Below, one piece after another: positions 37,980 through 50,429 of a stretch of DNA of 64,000 bases (position 1 is the first letter of the stretch; each line of letters opens with the position of its first letter). Source of the stretch: Pohlia nutans (Eukaryota > Streptophyta > Bryopsida > Bryales > Mniaceae); NCBI GenBank assembly GCA_022496805.1, contig CM040093.1, positions 14,176,213-14,240,212 of the forward strand. Reading direction: 5' to 3'. The translations under genes were made by a program, and so were the position numbers. The notes under the pieces were generated by a model that saw only the letters and a list, made by a program, of their open reading frames with translations, was not told where the DNA came from and ran no database searches.

Positions 37980-38218
37980 TTAAACCCTGAAAGACCAAGA
38001 ACCCAAATTAGATCTCATGTATTTTTTGGGCAGTTTTGAATAGCTCCTATGTCGACTTCTTTTTATTCAAATTTTATTTATTGTGACTTAGACATGCAAT
38101 GTTCTTTATTGATTCCGGTGATATAAAATTTGGTCCCATTTGAATTATATTTCTCACAGCATAATCAGTTGAATTTTTCATTTTAAAACCATAAATTCTT
38201 GGTCCTTTCAAGGGTTAA
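37980..38218 (+). mobile_element. TTAA-family MITE, type F
   Basis: TTAA-ACCCTGAAAGACCAAG and CTTGGTCCTTTCAAGGG-TTAA, 239 bp. It shares its right TTAA with A2. A right-half copy is at about 59,130-59,231. Confidence 0.8.
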
Positions 38219-38804
38219 TCCCTAAACGTACCAGGGTGTCCCTCGAATGACAATTTGAGAAAAATCATCATAAACTACTATTTAGAAGAATATTTTGGAA
38301 TTGATATACAAATGAAAGTTCTAGATTTTGAATTTTAGATTCCATCCGTACGGTTCGATTCACTAATACTATCACCAATATTTAATTATAAAATTTGAAA
38401 GTTAAAATTAAAAATTCCTTCTAAATTCAATTACAAAACAAGATTTTAATATTTTTTGAGTAAAATTTGTTGGAATGAATTTGAAATGAGATACTCTTAA
38501 ACGTGGTGATTCTTTGAAATTTTTGTGTTTCTTAAAAATCTATGACCTCATTTTTGCAAGGTCACTTTTGAACTACAGTCAATGCAATTTTGGCTTGGTC
38601 AACGACTTGACATACTTCTACATTTGTAATTTTAGAAAAATATGTAATCAAGTATGACTAAATCCAACCGTCAGATAAGACAACAACTTGGTGAAGAATC
38701 TTCAAAAAATTGGATGACTTTCATCCAAGCATTGATGAGAACGTGAGAAGGGTTTGAATCTGTTAGTCGTTCACTTTCTGGATGCTCTGACGTTTAGGGG
38801 TTAA
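38215..38804 (+). mobile_element. TTAA-family MITE, type A copy 2
   Basis: TTAA-TCCCTAAACGTACC to GACGTTTAGGGG-TTAA. Co-linear with the copy at 50,430 and inverted relative to 20,962. Confidence 0.92.
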
Positions 38805-40171
38805 AACATAGTTGCAATGAAAGTGCAAATGTGCAAAGTAGGAGACAATGATTCCGTGAAGTGAAGCCTCTTGTAGTGTACTTGGTTGCTGCAAGTTATT
38901 TTTACAATTTCTCGACATGGAGTGTCTAGTGTTGTAAAATTCCATACCATCATCAATTGCTAAATATGCTAGTAGATTCATCATGAAATCCGTGAAGAAC
39001 TAGATTCTCAACTTTGAAGTTCAGATTTGCCCACACATTACACACACAGTTTGCAGAAATCAGATCATGATTCAGAATCATATAACTCTTAGAGTACAAA
39101 GGAATACATTGCTAAATACATCAAATACATTCAAATACAATGAATACGTACAAATATAGTGCCACATACTATGTGGTATGTCATACTCATGGAAGATGAT
39201 TTTGGTCTAAAATTTTGATTGATATCTTGTCTCTAAAACACTCTAGTTTATTATGTGATTGTGGATCTCTCTCATCCATAATTTCTGTTTTGATATGTAT
39301 AATTTTTGAACATCACTGTATACAATCAAGTAGGTGTCAGTTGAAAAATCATCATGAATTATGTGTATATTTTTACTTCACATATTGTATGTCAATGTAA
39401 AGCTATCAACATAACGCATCCTTGAACAGGTTCCGTTTTGTTTATGATTTTTTTTCAAGATTCTATTGATTGGTGAAGTAGTACACCCTCCAAAATTATG
39501 AATTTTACTATCTAGACATGGTGACTTTGTACACTATATTTATTTCATCAACTGATGGATATTGTACAAGTTTTATCTAAAGGTCATGTCATGGGTTAAC
39601 TCCAAATTTGTAAGGTTAGATACTAAAATTAGACATTGTGTTTTCATCAACAACTTATAGAAAAAAATGAGCAGAAATTCAAAATCCGTGGGTACAATAT
39701 CCTGGGCACTAAAGGGTTAATTGCAATGTCTTGGAGGAACAAATGGACTTGTAAATGCACTTTGACATGTCTTTATAACTTGACATGTGGAAGTTGTGCA
39801 ATCAAATGTGTAATACAACTCAATAAATTCTTAAGATATACAAAAAATGTGCAATTGTGCAATTAGAGAGGCTAGACTATACCCTTAATGAATAAAAGAT
39901 GAAACTACCGGTATAGAAAACATGTCTATAGCACGTTCTTTTAAAAAAAAAATTATCCCCATTCTCATCAATAATTTTCTTTTAAAGAAATAAGGAATCA
40001 AAGGGCTCTTATCAAGAATAAAATCAGTATTGAATAAAAAAAAAACTAAGGGTTACTATAGAATGTTATGATATATTTCACAATGTACAAAATTTTAACT
40101 TAAGAAACAAAATAAACAATATTGGAGATAGTTGTAAAGTCATGGTGTATTTGGGTATGTATTCTTCTTTA
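38805..40171. other. AT-rich intergenic DNA
   Basis: A lone TTAA-family-like end at about 39,705-39,722 (GGGCACTAAAGGG-TTAA). Nothing else was recognised. Confidence 0.4.
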
Positions 40172-40779
40172 GGCCCACTTTACATTAGGGTCCAGGTCCG
40201 AGAAAACCCCAAAATCGAGCAATCCTATTGGTTGAGAGGTGAAAATTGGACCCAATGGCTTTACATTAGGGTTAAGAACCAAGAAACTCATCCAAGTCCC
40301 AAAATGATGTGGCGCTTACTTGGCATGGTTTTGAAGGGAAATTTTTGGACCCAGAGCTCCAAAAGTGTGCACTTGTTTTGGGAAACCGATTATCAAATTT
40401 GAGTCCAATTAAAACTGAACTGACTATTGAACCTAAAAGGGCTTTACACTAGGGTCCGGGTTCAATTAAAACTGGGTATAATTAAAAATTGGACCCACTA
40501 TTGGATCTAAAGGGACTTTACACTTGGATCCGAGTCTAATTAAAACTGGGTTAAATTTTTAATTGGACCCACTATTGGACCTAGGGACTTTACACTTGGA
40601 TGCATGTCTAATTAAAATTGGGTCAAATTTTTAAAACCTTCAAATTGGACCCATTGGCTTTACACTAGGGTTTGGGTCCAATTCACATGTCACTATTTTA
40701 TTCAACTTCTCTAGTCCAAAGGTGAGTTTATTTATTGGACCCTATGAAAATTGAACCCGGACCCTAGTGTAAAGTGGCC
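40172..40779. mobile_element. Tourist-like element with repeated subterminal motif
   Basis: Ends GGCCCACTTTACATTAGGG and the complement of CCCTAGTGTAAAGTGGCC, with TTA flanks at 40,169-40,171 and 40,780-40,782. The terminal motif CTTTACACT.GG(G/A)TCC is repeated inside near 40,258, 40,442, 40,509, 40,586 and 40,659. Confidence 0.88.
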
Positions 40780-41498
40780 TTAAGTATGTAATTTTGGCCT
40801 ACATTGATCATATCCCAATTCTTTTTTTACATTTCATTTGAATTCATATTTGGTTTTGAACTTTTTTAGAATGACAACAACTCATACTTGCATGCAATTT
40901 ATTAACATTAAGTTGACTTCTTTTTTAAATTAAGGCTTTAATCTCACCCATGCAACTTTGAGCTAAAACAATGGGTCAAATTTTTTTTTCACTTCAAAGG
41001 TTGCTAAAATGTGTTTAGTCCCTTGTTTTTTTTATTGGTTTTTTGTTCAAAGTCAAACAACAGGCAATTCCCTATTTTTGCACTTGGCCAAGTGTAATAA
41101 TTTCGGGACCTAATTGTGCTAAAAAAGGAACTTATCAAAAAAATTGACAAAAAAAACATCGATTTCTTTGTTGAAACTTGTAGTTTATTGCAATAAAACA
41201 CTAATATTTCAAAATTTTCATAACAAAACTTTGAAGTTCATTTATTTTTAAGATTGCAAGATTGACTATTTAAAAACTATTACAAATTATGAATAGATTA
41301 AGACACTATAACACCATTGCCAAAGTGTATGGGAGAAGACATGATTTTTTTTTCCTTATTTTCATTTCTCTTATTTCTTTTTTTGTGTGCCAAAAAGTAT
41401 ATAAAGGTACGTGGCTCCTTCCTCCATCCTTCAAAATAACATTCAAATGCTTTCTAACACACTTTCATTCACACATCATGAGTATATAAAACGACTAT

Positions 41499-41859
41499 GA
41501 GAGGGTATGGAAGAACATTTGCATGTTCTCTTAAGGGCTGGAAGACAGAGGGTGTGCGGCCGCGTACCCTAATACCCTTTGTCACGCCTAAAAAAATTAT
41601 TGATTTTTTTAAATATTAATAATAGTAATAATGTTATTATTATTAAAAAAATTGGGTTTTCCGGGGCTGAGGATCTGCGCGCGAAGACCCTCTTTTATCC
41701 TCTCCTCAAGAGAACATCAATATGTTCTTCCATGCTCCCATGGCTGCCTTATATACTCATAAGGTGGCTATGGGAGGGTATGGAAGAACATTTGTATGTT
41801 CTCTTGAAGGTTGGGTGCGTTTTCGCGTACCCTCAGCTCCTCTGCCACGCCCAAAAGTG

Positions 41860-41925
<66 letters not shown>

Positions 41926-43030
41926 CTGGGTTTTCTGAGGTGTCGGAGGGACTGAAGGTCCACGCGTGCGAACCCTCTTTTTTCCTCTTCTTAAGAGAAC
42001 ATCAATAACAAGCAATTCCCTATTTTTGCACTTGGCCAAGTGCAATCATTCCGGGACCTAATTGTGCTAAAAAAAAAACTTATCTTTCTTTGTTGAAGTT
42101 TGTAGTATATTGCAATAAAACACTAATATTTCAAAATTTTCATAATTTTTTTTCTTAATTTCATTTATTTTTGAAATTGCAAGATTGATTATTTAAAAAC
42201 TATTATAGATTATGAATAAATTAAGTCACTATAAAATTGCTGCCAGATTTTATAGGAGAAGACATGATTTTTTTTTCTTCTTATTTTCCTTTTTCTTATT
42301 TCTTTTTTTGTGTGCCGAAAAGTACATAAGGATACATGGCTCCTTCCTCCAACCTTCAAAACAGCATTCAAATGCCGCATACCCTTAGCTCCACGCCCCA
42401 AAAATAAAATAAAAAATAAAAATAAAAATAAAAATATATACATATATATATATATATGTATGTTTTTTTTGTTTTTTTTTGTTCTGGGTTTTCTAGGGCT
42501 AAGGGTCTGTCCGCGAGGACCGTCTTTTGTCCTCTCCTCAAGAGAACATAAACTCCCATATTCCCATGCTCTCATGGAGGATGAAAGGTGTGCTGCCGCA
42601 TACCCTCAACCTCTCCGCCACACCCACAAAATATATATTTTCCGGGTTTTTTGGGACAGAGGGTCCGCGCGCATGGATCCTCTTTCGTTCGTCCTCTCAA
42701 AAGAACATAAATATATTCTTCCATGCTCCTATAGCCGTCTTATATACTCGTGAGGCGACTATGAGAGGGTGTGGAAGAACACATGCATGTTCTCTTGAGG
42801 GCTGGAGGATGGAAGTGTGCTGCCGCATACCCTCAGCCCCTCCGCCACGCCCAAAAAACGTAAAATAATAAAATAATAATAATAAAAATATTATTATTAT
42901 TATTATTATTATTATTTTTGTGGAGCAGAGGGTGCGCTTGCGGACGCTCTTTCGTTCGTCCCCTCCTCAAGAGAACATAAATATGTTCTCTCATAATCCC
43001 ATGCTCCCATGGCCGCGGAAGAAAGCAAAG
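41499..43030. repeat. Array of five hairpin modules with microsatellite centres
   Basis: Each module reads: GGTATGGAAGAACAT...TGTTCTCTT, then GC-rich CCTCNGCCNCTCNGCCACGCCC, then a microsatellite, then GGGTTTTC..GG.CTGAGG with CGCGCG-like sequence, then AAGAGAACAT...ATGTTCTTCCATGCTCCC. The outer blocks of a module are inverted copies. The centres differ: TTA/AAT-type (41,620), (AT)n (41,862-41,922), A/T-rich AAAAT with TATATA (42,400-42,460), ATATATATTTT (42,628) and (AAT)n/(ATT)n (42,865-42,915). Third-module borders are unclear. Confidence 0.75.
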
Positions 43031-43579
43031 GGGCGGCTATGCATCATTAGCGACCCGAAAAATGTAGATAGATACATAAATAGATAGATAGATGTTTAAT
43101 GATTTGTTTGTTTTATTTTTTTGTGTATTAGGTGGTTGAGGGTGCATGGCCATACATTCTTTTTCCTCCTTTTCTTAGTGCATGTGGAAGCTCATTGGAG
43201 TTGACAACGATATTGTTCATATAGAATCCTATGGACTCTGTATAGGGAAGTGAATCGCTTGGCTTGTTGTTCTCACTAGTTTGTTCCAAGAGGTTGAACA
43301 ATCTATTTTGATAACACAATAAAGAAATGTCATAGTTGAGTTGTTATTTGGGAGGAGGAAGCAACAGCTCCAACAATGGCGCTATATAATTACGTGTGGA
43401 TGAAACAAATCTCCATTCTAAATGAAGCAGAGTCGCACGTACTTGAATATGTTGCAATGCAAATTGAAGACATGGGTGACAAGAGGTTTGCATAATGAAC
43501 TAGATGCTTACTAGAGTAGATGAGTACATAACTATATAGTATGTGGTTTTCTAGTTTAGTTGTCAATGTACTGATTTAA

Positions 43580-44347
43580 GGGTGATTGCAAGCTACGGTC
43601 TACCAAGTGGGGAGTGCAGCTTGTGCAGCTAAAGGCCATGCAGCTCGTGCACTGGCGTAGTAATGCGCACCTCTCAACTTTCAACTAGATCAAAAATTTC
43701 ACCATCCCAAATAGGGTTTATGCTAATACTTTCACTTTAGCAATTGTTAAGTTAATTTCAAGTCTTTGGGCATTACTCAATAGCCTTTTTTGTTTTTTAC
43801 CGAGTAGGGGTAATTAGAGCCTTTTTTACATAACATCCTTAGCTAGTTTTTATGAAAAATGCATTTCATATCCCACCTCTGAAATTGAACCATTATTTCA
43901 TTTCCAAAAAAAAAATCCAAAAAAAAGTTTTAACTGCACGAAAATCTTAAAAAACAAAAACATCACCAAACAATTAATTAAAAAATAAGTAAGCGTAGTA
44001 CCCAAAAATTAAAATACGGTACCTTTGTACACACTTGTGGTATGTTGCTATAAATTTTTGAAGTTCAATTTTGACCCCCTTCTAGCATTTCCCATAAAAT
44101 AGGTGCACTTTTGACAAGCGACACATTACCAAATCTAAGTAGAAATGCTTAATTTGGATAGAAAGATTGAAAATTTGCAAACTTTATTGTGGTAGACATC
44201 TTAACTTTAGAATTCTAGAAACAATGCAATTTGTTTCGTCACAAAATTCCATTCCAATATTTATTGATAATTTTCCAAAGATTGGGTAAGTGCACAAATT
44301 TGCATGCCGCGACAAAAAGTTTGGGTGACCGTAGCTTGCAACCACCC
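43580..44347. mobile_element. 768-bp TIR element, copy 2
   Basis: Nearly identical to 5979-6747. Flanked by TTAA on both sides (TTAA before GGGTGATTGC and after GCAACCACCC). Confidence 0.88.
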
Positions 44348-44810
44348 TTAAAAGTTTGTACTATTCTTATAAATTGTAAACATGTAAAGTGTTTTTATGT
44401 ACTAAAAAGCATATTTAAAACTTTTTCGTCTATTTGTGGCCTACTTCCAATTGCTTACAATATGCTTATATGGTTTTGTAAGATGTGTACTTGACATGTT
44501 GTTTGAGAACTCCAACCTCCTATATTTTTCTAACATACTATGTGTCAAGATCAATTTCAAAGGAGAGTTTTGTTGCGTATAGAATCCAATTAAAAAATAT
44601 TCATAGCACAAGTAATGGCTTTTTAAAAATAAAAGACTCGAAAATTTCCAAGAATTTGCAATTTATCCTTTTTGCAACCAAATTTGTGAGAGAAAAAATT
44701 TGGCCAAAATTTTCATACAATTTCTACTGGTCTGAATTTTTAGTGCACCCGGACGTCAAGTGCATGATTATATGGCCAAGTGCAAAAATAGGGAATAGGA
44801 CGTTTAACAT

Positions 44811-45387
44811 TTAACTCCTAAATGCCTAGAGCCCTCTCCAAATTTGGCAGTTTTGCAAAGATGCATTACAAAATGCAACCTAGAGGGATATTTTGAACTT
44901 GATATATGAATAAAAGTTGTACGTTATGAATTTTAGATTCTATCCATACGGTTAGATCTATAATTGCTATTACCAATAATTTTGTATAAAATTTGAAACA
45001 TGAAATTCAAAATTATTTTGTAATTCAATTACGAATAAGATATTGACAATCTACGGATGAATTTTTTTGTGATTGGTTGAAATGTAATACTCTAAGTGTA
45101 GTGATTTTTGGAGATTTTTTGGTTGCTTAATTTTATGAGTTGACTTTTTTTAGAGCACTTTTACACTGAAATCTTCAAAATTTTGGGTGAATCACTACAA
45201 CATGAAATGAGGCATAAAAAATTCACAAATCATCCCCTTTCTAATCGGAGCACATGTACATGAAGCTAATTTCCCATAGAATCTACAGTAGAAATTCCAC
45301 ACTGCAAAAAGTGCATGACGGATGAGAAATTTTGGATGAAATCTGTACATCGTCCAAAAAATGGACGCTTAGGCAGTTAGGGGTTAA
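44811..45387 (+). mobile_element. TTAA-family MITE, type B copy 5 (complete)
   Basis: TTAA-CTCCTAAATGCCTAG to GGCAGTTAGGGG-TTAA, 577 bp. The best full-length type-B copy here. It ends about 580 bp before the P450 start codon. Confidence 0.9.
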
Positions 45388-45969
45388 AGCAAGGCTTTAA
45401 TTTTATTGGGTGTGTTTATTCCAAATGGAAGGTAAAAATATAAAATTTACCATATCTTTACAACCAATTCTATTACATTATTTCTCTTATTATAATAGAG
45501 TAATGAGTTTTACACTTTTGAGATCAACAAGATCACATAACATTTTATAGCAGTAGGGTTCGAAACCCCCTATTGCTTGGATCAAATTTTGCAAATACAA
45601 TAATTTTTCTTAGAACTATGGTGAGAGAAGACATTCGACATTCTATGAGGAAATTTAGAAAGAATCAAACAAAGAAATTTTACTTAAGATGTGAAGAAAA
45701 GAGCATCCAAGAGTATCCTTGGAAGAGCATCAAAGAAAATCTTAGAAACTTTAGTAGGGTTAGAAAGTTTAGAGCTTAATAATTTAATGCAACAAAATTC
45801 ATTGAATGTAAATCACTTCTATATTCAAACTCAAAAATACTCATTTCTTTCTAAACATTGCTCAATGGATGAATGTTCCAAAGACGACGAATGTTCATTC
45901 GTCGGCTCTGCAGAGGAGCGAACAAGCGTGCGTTTCGTTTTGCAGGCTTGGGTTTGCTCGATCGAAGCG

Positions 45970-48768
45970 ATGGTGGAGTTTGCAGAATTCGACCGGCTAT
46001 GGCGAACCTGGCCATGGCTTCCGATTACCATGGCCATGGCCATCGTGACCACCATAGCCATGGTCACTCATAGAAAGCGCACCAAAATTTCTCTTAACTT
46101 TCCTCCGGGGCCGCCGAAATGGCCCGTGGTGGGATGCCTGCCGCATCTGCCCTTCGGGCCACCCCCGGAGGTCATGTTTGCGAAGCTGGCGGAGAAGTAC
46201 GGGGAGCTCATGCTGCTGTGGATGGGGACGAGACCTTACGTGGTGGTGTCGAGCGCACGCATGGCGATGGCGTTTCTCAAGACGCACGATCCGGAGTTTG
46301 CCAATCGGCCCGTGAGCGTGGTCCGCGACTACGTCTCCTTCAAAGGGAACTCCATCATCTCCATGTCCGCGAGTGATCCGCTTTACCAGCGCCTGCGCCG
46401 TGTCTTTATCGTGGAGCTCTTGTCGCCGAAGAAAATTGCTGCGGCGCGAGAGCTTCGCAAGGAGCAGGTCAGTCCCCTTGATTCATATCAGGGAAATTCA
46501 ACTCATATTGCAACGCTGAGCATAGTTTCTATTATTAGAATGATACACAATTTCAACAATTTGTATCTCTGTACAGAGCATTGAAGCATTGAACGCTTTA
46601 TTATGTGGATAGATGTCACAAGCGTTCAATGCTTCATTGGTAAATGATCTAAACTTTACGCGATGTTGAGATGGAGGACATTCTTGAAATTGTGTACAAT
46701 GGACATATGTACAAGATATTGGAGTGTACAATGGACATATGTGTACAAGATATTATAGTGTGGACATATGGACATATGTGCACAAGATACACATATATAT
46801 GTCCATTGTCGATACAAGATATATCCATTACAAGATATACATATGTCCATTGTACATCTTCTACACATATGTCCATTGTCGATATTGTACAAGATTTTGG
46901 AGTGTTGCTTTTAGGTAGGTGTGGTTACCTTACGTTCAGCTCAGATTTAACATCTTGTAAATCATTTTCCATGTCACATTCTAAGAGGTTACAACCAAGC
47001 ACATGATGATATGTGTCACTTTTTGGCAGTTTTTAAAAGATTCGACATTAAGAATTGTGCAACAGACCAAGTAGAAATTGTTTCGTGAAATTCTCTTTCT
47101 GCTTGTTCTCTGTACAGAGATGAGTGATTTTCGTTCGAAGGGATTCCATGGTTGCGACGGCCTGAGACTTATTCTTATCCTGGCAGAGTGTTGTAGATGC
47201 TGAAAATGTTGCAAGCGATACGTGGTGAGTTGGATGCAAGTGACAGAGTCGATTTCAGGAAGGCCGTTTCAACACTAGGTCTGAACCTCTCCGTGTGCAT
47301 GATCTTTGGAAGGCACTGTGGTGGAAAGGTCGTCCCCAAGGAGATTGAAACTTTGATGTTCACATTTAAAAAGGTACCATTTCAGCTCTTGGGACACTTT
47401 CTATGTATCCATGCATACAACAAATATCTTTCGCTTGAGAATCGTCTACTGAAAACAGACATTTAATAATAAGAAATGAGATGCATTATATATCTTTTGT
47501 TTTCTTTGATTTGGAAACAACGCTAGGTTTTCCTGGATAAAAGTTCAGAGTCATGTGCAGGCTGTCAAGCTCATCCAAAGAATCAATATCAGCGACCTCC
47601 TTCCATCGATTCGGTGGCTCGATATTCAAGGCATTGAGGCTGAGCTGAGAGATGTGGAGATCCAGCTGCGAAAGTGTATCATGGTTTTGATTGAGCAGAA
47701 AAGACTGGAAATGAGCAGTTGGTCGTCGTCGGAGATTGAGAGTGGCGCTAACGAAAGGGATATCATGAGCAAGCTCTTATCTCTTGAAGGCGAGGACTGC
47801 TTGAACGATGACCAACAAATGGGCGTTGTATTTGTAAGTTTCCTTTACCTTGTACGTTGTCCAAGTCTCGCATTCTTTGCTCATAACATTCAGTAGCCCT
47901 CCTCGGGGCTGCCTTTTCATTTCATCTAGCTTCATCCAGCTTCATCCAAACACATAATCAGCATGGCAGGGACCTCCATTACTCCCTCATGCCTCACCCC
48001 GCCATAACTAGTGATGGCCCCAATGAAGAATGAAATGATGTGGAATATTCCACATCATTTCATTGGAGGGAGGCAGTTGTGTTCACTACTGAATGTTATG
48101 TTGTCCACTTTCTTGAGTGGTTGTTTGAAGTATTCGAACTATATGTATGGCAGGCACTTTTGATAGCAGGAAGCGACTCCATATCCAAGGGAATTGGAAA
48201 AGCCATAGAGGAGCTTTTAAAACATCCTCTTTTCCACAAGAGAGCACTCGACGAGCTTGATGAAGTTGTTGGCAGGAAGCGCCTTGTCGAAGAATTGGAC
48301 ATCTCGAGGCTTCCCCTCATTCAGAACATCATCAAGGAAACACTCCGTCTCCACCCACCAGCCCAGCTCCTCATTCCTCATGGGAACTTGGAGCCGTGTG
48401 AAGTTGCTGGATTCCATATCCCTGCGAGATCATCCGTGCTCATTAACCTGTATGCTTTGAGCCGAGACCCTTTATTCTGGGACTCGCCTCTGGAGTTTTT
48501 CCCGGACCGGTTTATTGGATCGAACCTCACGGTGCTAGGGAATGATTTCCACTATATCCCTTTTGGCTATGGCAAACGTGGATGCCCTGGACTCAACCTT
48601 GGCATGACTACCCTTCAGTATGGGTTGGCCTTGTGCCTCCAGTGCATCGACTGGCGCCTCTCTGCCAGCAGCACAGTAAGTGAGACCTCTGTTGGCTCTA
48701 AGGACCTTCCAGATCTGTTTGTAGATGGAGAGCTGCGTGTTGATCCCCGTCTACTTGACAGTCTATAG
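45970..48768 (+). CDS. Cytochrome P450, CYP71-clan type
   Basis: Four exons (45,970-46,467; 47,197-47,373; 47,561-47,833; 48,154-48,768), all introns phase 0 and GT-AG, giving 520 aa, normal for a plant microsomal P450. An N-terminal membrane anchor (about residues 14-32) is followed by the PPGP hinge (45-48). The I-helix has AGSDS (321-325), with Ser where a Thr is usual. Then ETLR (378-381), PDRF (433-436) and the haem loop FGYGKRGCPG (453-462) with Cys460 as haem ligand. The family uses NADPH-P450 reductase at the ER to mono-oxygenate small molecules; the substrate cannot be read from sequence. The frame is open upstream, but the ATG at 45,970 begins the anchor and is the one kept in the truncated copy at 403. 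Intron 1 holds a palindromic minisatellite and intron 3 a MITE. GC content is much higher than in the flanks. I cannot assign a CYP family. Confidence 0.93.
46692..46905. repeat. Palindromic minisatellite in P450 intron 1
   Basis: Repeats of ACAATGGACATATGT and ACAAGATAT on the left half and of their complement ACATATGTCCATTGT on the right half. The tract could fold into a long hairpin in the transcript. Confidence 0.85.
47882..48100. mobile_element. CATAACATTC-ended MITE in P450 intron 3
   Basis: CATAACATTCAGTAGCC and the complement of CTACTGAATGTTATG bound 219 bp. It shares the ATGATGTGGAATATTCCACA palindrome with the copy at 60,374. Confidence 0.85.
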
Positions 48769-50429
48769 CAATCCAAATGGAACTAGGCTTCAAGCGTTCA
48801 CTGTGTATTTTCTGTACTGTAGGAAAATTGGACCCCTGCTGCAAATCATCTGTTTGTGTGAAAGTGACTTCAGTTTGACACGATCGACACTGTTGATCTT
48901 GTAGTCAACCTTGGCATGACTACTCAACGTTCTTTCGCTTTGGTGGGATTGAGTGCCTTGTAGTCTACCTGGGTCATTCACCTTCTCCTTTTAGTTTAGA
49001 ACCGCCTTTTTCCTACCTCCACATCGATCGGCCACTGATGTGGGTTACCAAGATACGATGTGGCGGGCTTCTGTTGATTTGTTTATACTCTACAGATTTT
49101 GGCCACATGACCGCAATACTTCAGTAGCAATAATATGGGCAGAAAAACAGTAAGACTACGCAATTGTCGCCGAAGGCATAATTGAAGGTTGAATGACCAA
49201 CTGTAAGTCATGTGAGTGAATAGATGGACAAATAATATAGATAATGCTTGGATGTGGATGCTTGATATGGATTGGTGAGTGATGATATTGTATAACAGGG
49301 TTGAACTTTCATTGAGGTACTTTCATAACAAGGTTGTAAGCTTAGTGTTATAACTATTGAGGTTATGGTTGTGTTTAATCTCTGGAGCAAAGAAGTGGAA
49401 AACAACTTGTACAGTGACGAACAAAACTGACTATGGATTTGAAACTTTTTCATTCAAACAACCACATCATGTGCATCAATGCAATGGGCAAAGTCCAAAA
49501 GTAGATATGCGAAAGTTGTAGTATGCGACATGTAACACATCAGAGCTATTCAAAAACAGAACTGCTCCATGAGCGGAGTTCAAGTGGAGTTCTCTTCCTA
49601 TAATTATAATTTCTGACATTCATTGTTCATGAATAGTCCCCATGGTTGGGTCTTTTGGCTTGGGGGAACTTGTGGGAACTCTCCTTTAGCTTTGAGGAGG
49701 TCATGAGTTCCACGCCCCAAGGCAGTGCAGGGCCTTGCTTTAAGTTATTCTTCAACTCACTATAGACTAGTTTTGCAGTCTTTTTGAACTCAAAACGAGT
49801 CTAAGGTGAGTTTAAGGTTTCTTTCTACATTGAGACACTCTTTTTAGTTAAAATTTTGTGCCTTGGCATGTTGGTGTACATCATTTCAGATTGTTGTACA
49901 CAAAAATTGAAGGAAGTTGACATTTGTAGAATTTAAAATATTCACAATTTGACAAACAAGTAAATGATGTTGGTTCTCACAATATTTAAATATTTTGTTG
50001 GGATTGAGAGCATGGGACTGCATTGGCCATTATAGAGTGTATAGGTTACAACATGAACCATTGTTACATCTTAATGCCCTTGCATTTGAAATCTTTGTTG
50101 AATAGGACAACGCGTTCAACTAATATATTAGAGCCATATGATGCATTTTTTGGTTCAAATTTTTAGTACAAAGACTAAAGTTCATGATGCACATAATCGA
50201 TAAATGTTACACACATCACGTGACATAGTACCTTCTCACAGGGAGATCAAAATAAACTAGGCATAGAAGATGAAACCATCGATGAAGCCACGAGTGAGCC
50301 TGAAATTGCATTGCAATGCAAATTATTCTCTCATTGCTAATGGATTTTTTCGCCAGTTGTTAAATTCGCCATCGAGCAAACACCACCCCATGTGCTTGTC
50401 AAAACTGCATACCTTGGTCTGAAATGACC
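48769..50429. other. P450 3' flank and intergenic DNA
   Basis: The first few hundred bases are probably 3' UTR. A dispersed repeat at about 49,615-49,850 is the inverted relative of 27,950-28,160. No gene seen. Confidence 0.45.

Larger units (their letters stand above)
41067..44796. mobile_element. Possible 3.7-kb TIR element with nested insertions
   Basis: ATTCCCTATTTTTGCACTTG at 41,067 is matched by its inverted complement ending at 44,796, giving a 24-bp pair. Inside are a direct repeat of the first 390 bp (42,013-42,375), the SSR-hairpin array and the 768-bp element. No transposase was seen. The pairing may instead be chance juxtaposition of repeats. Confidence 0.4.

Noticed and set aside
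41579..42045. Several overlapping frames with Tyr-Ile runs on both strands
   Set aside because: Microsatellite artefacts within the hairpin array; no codon signal outside the repeat.
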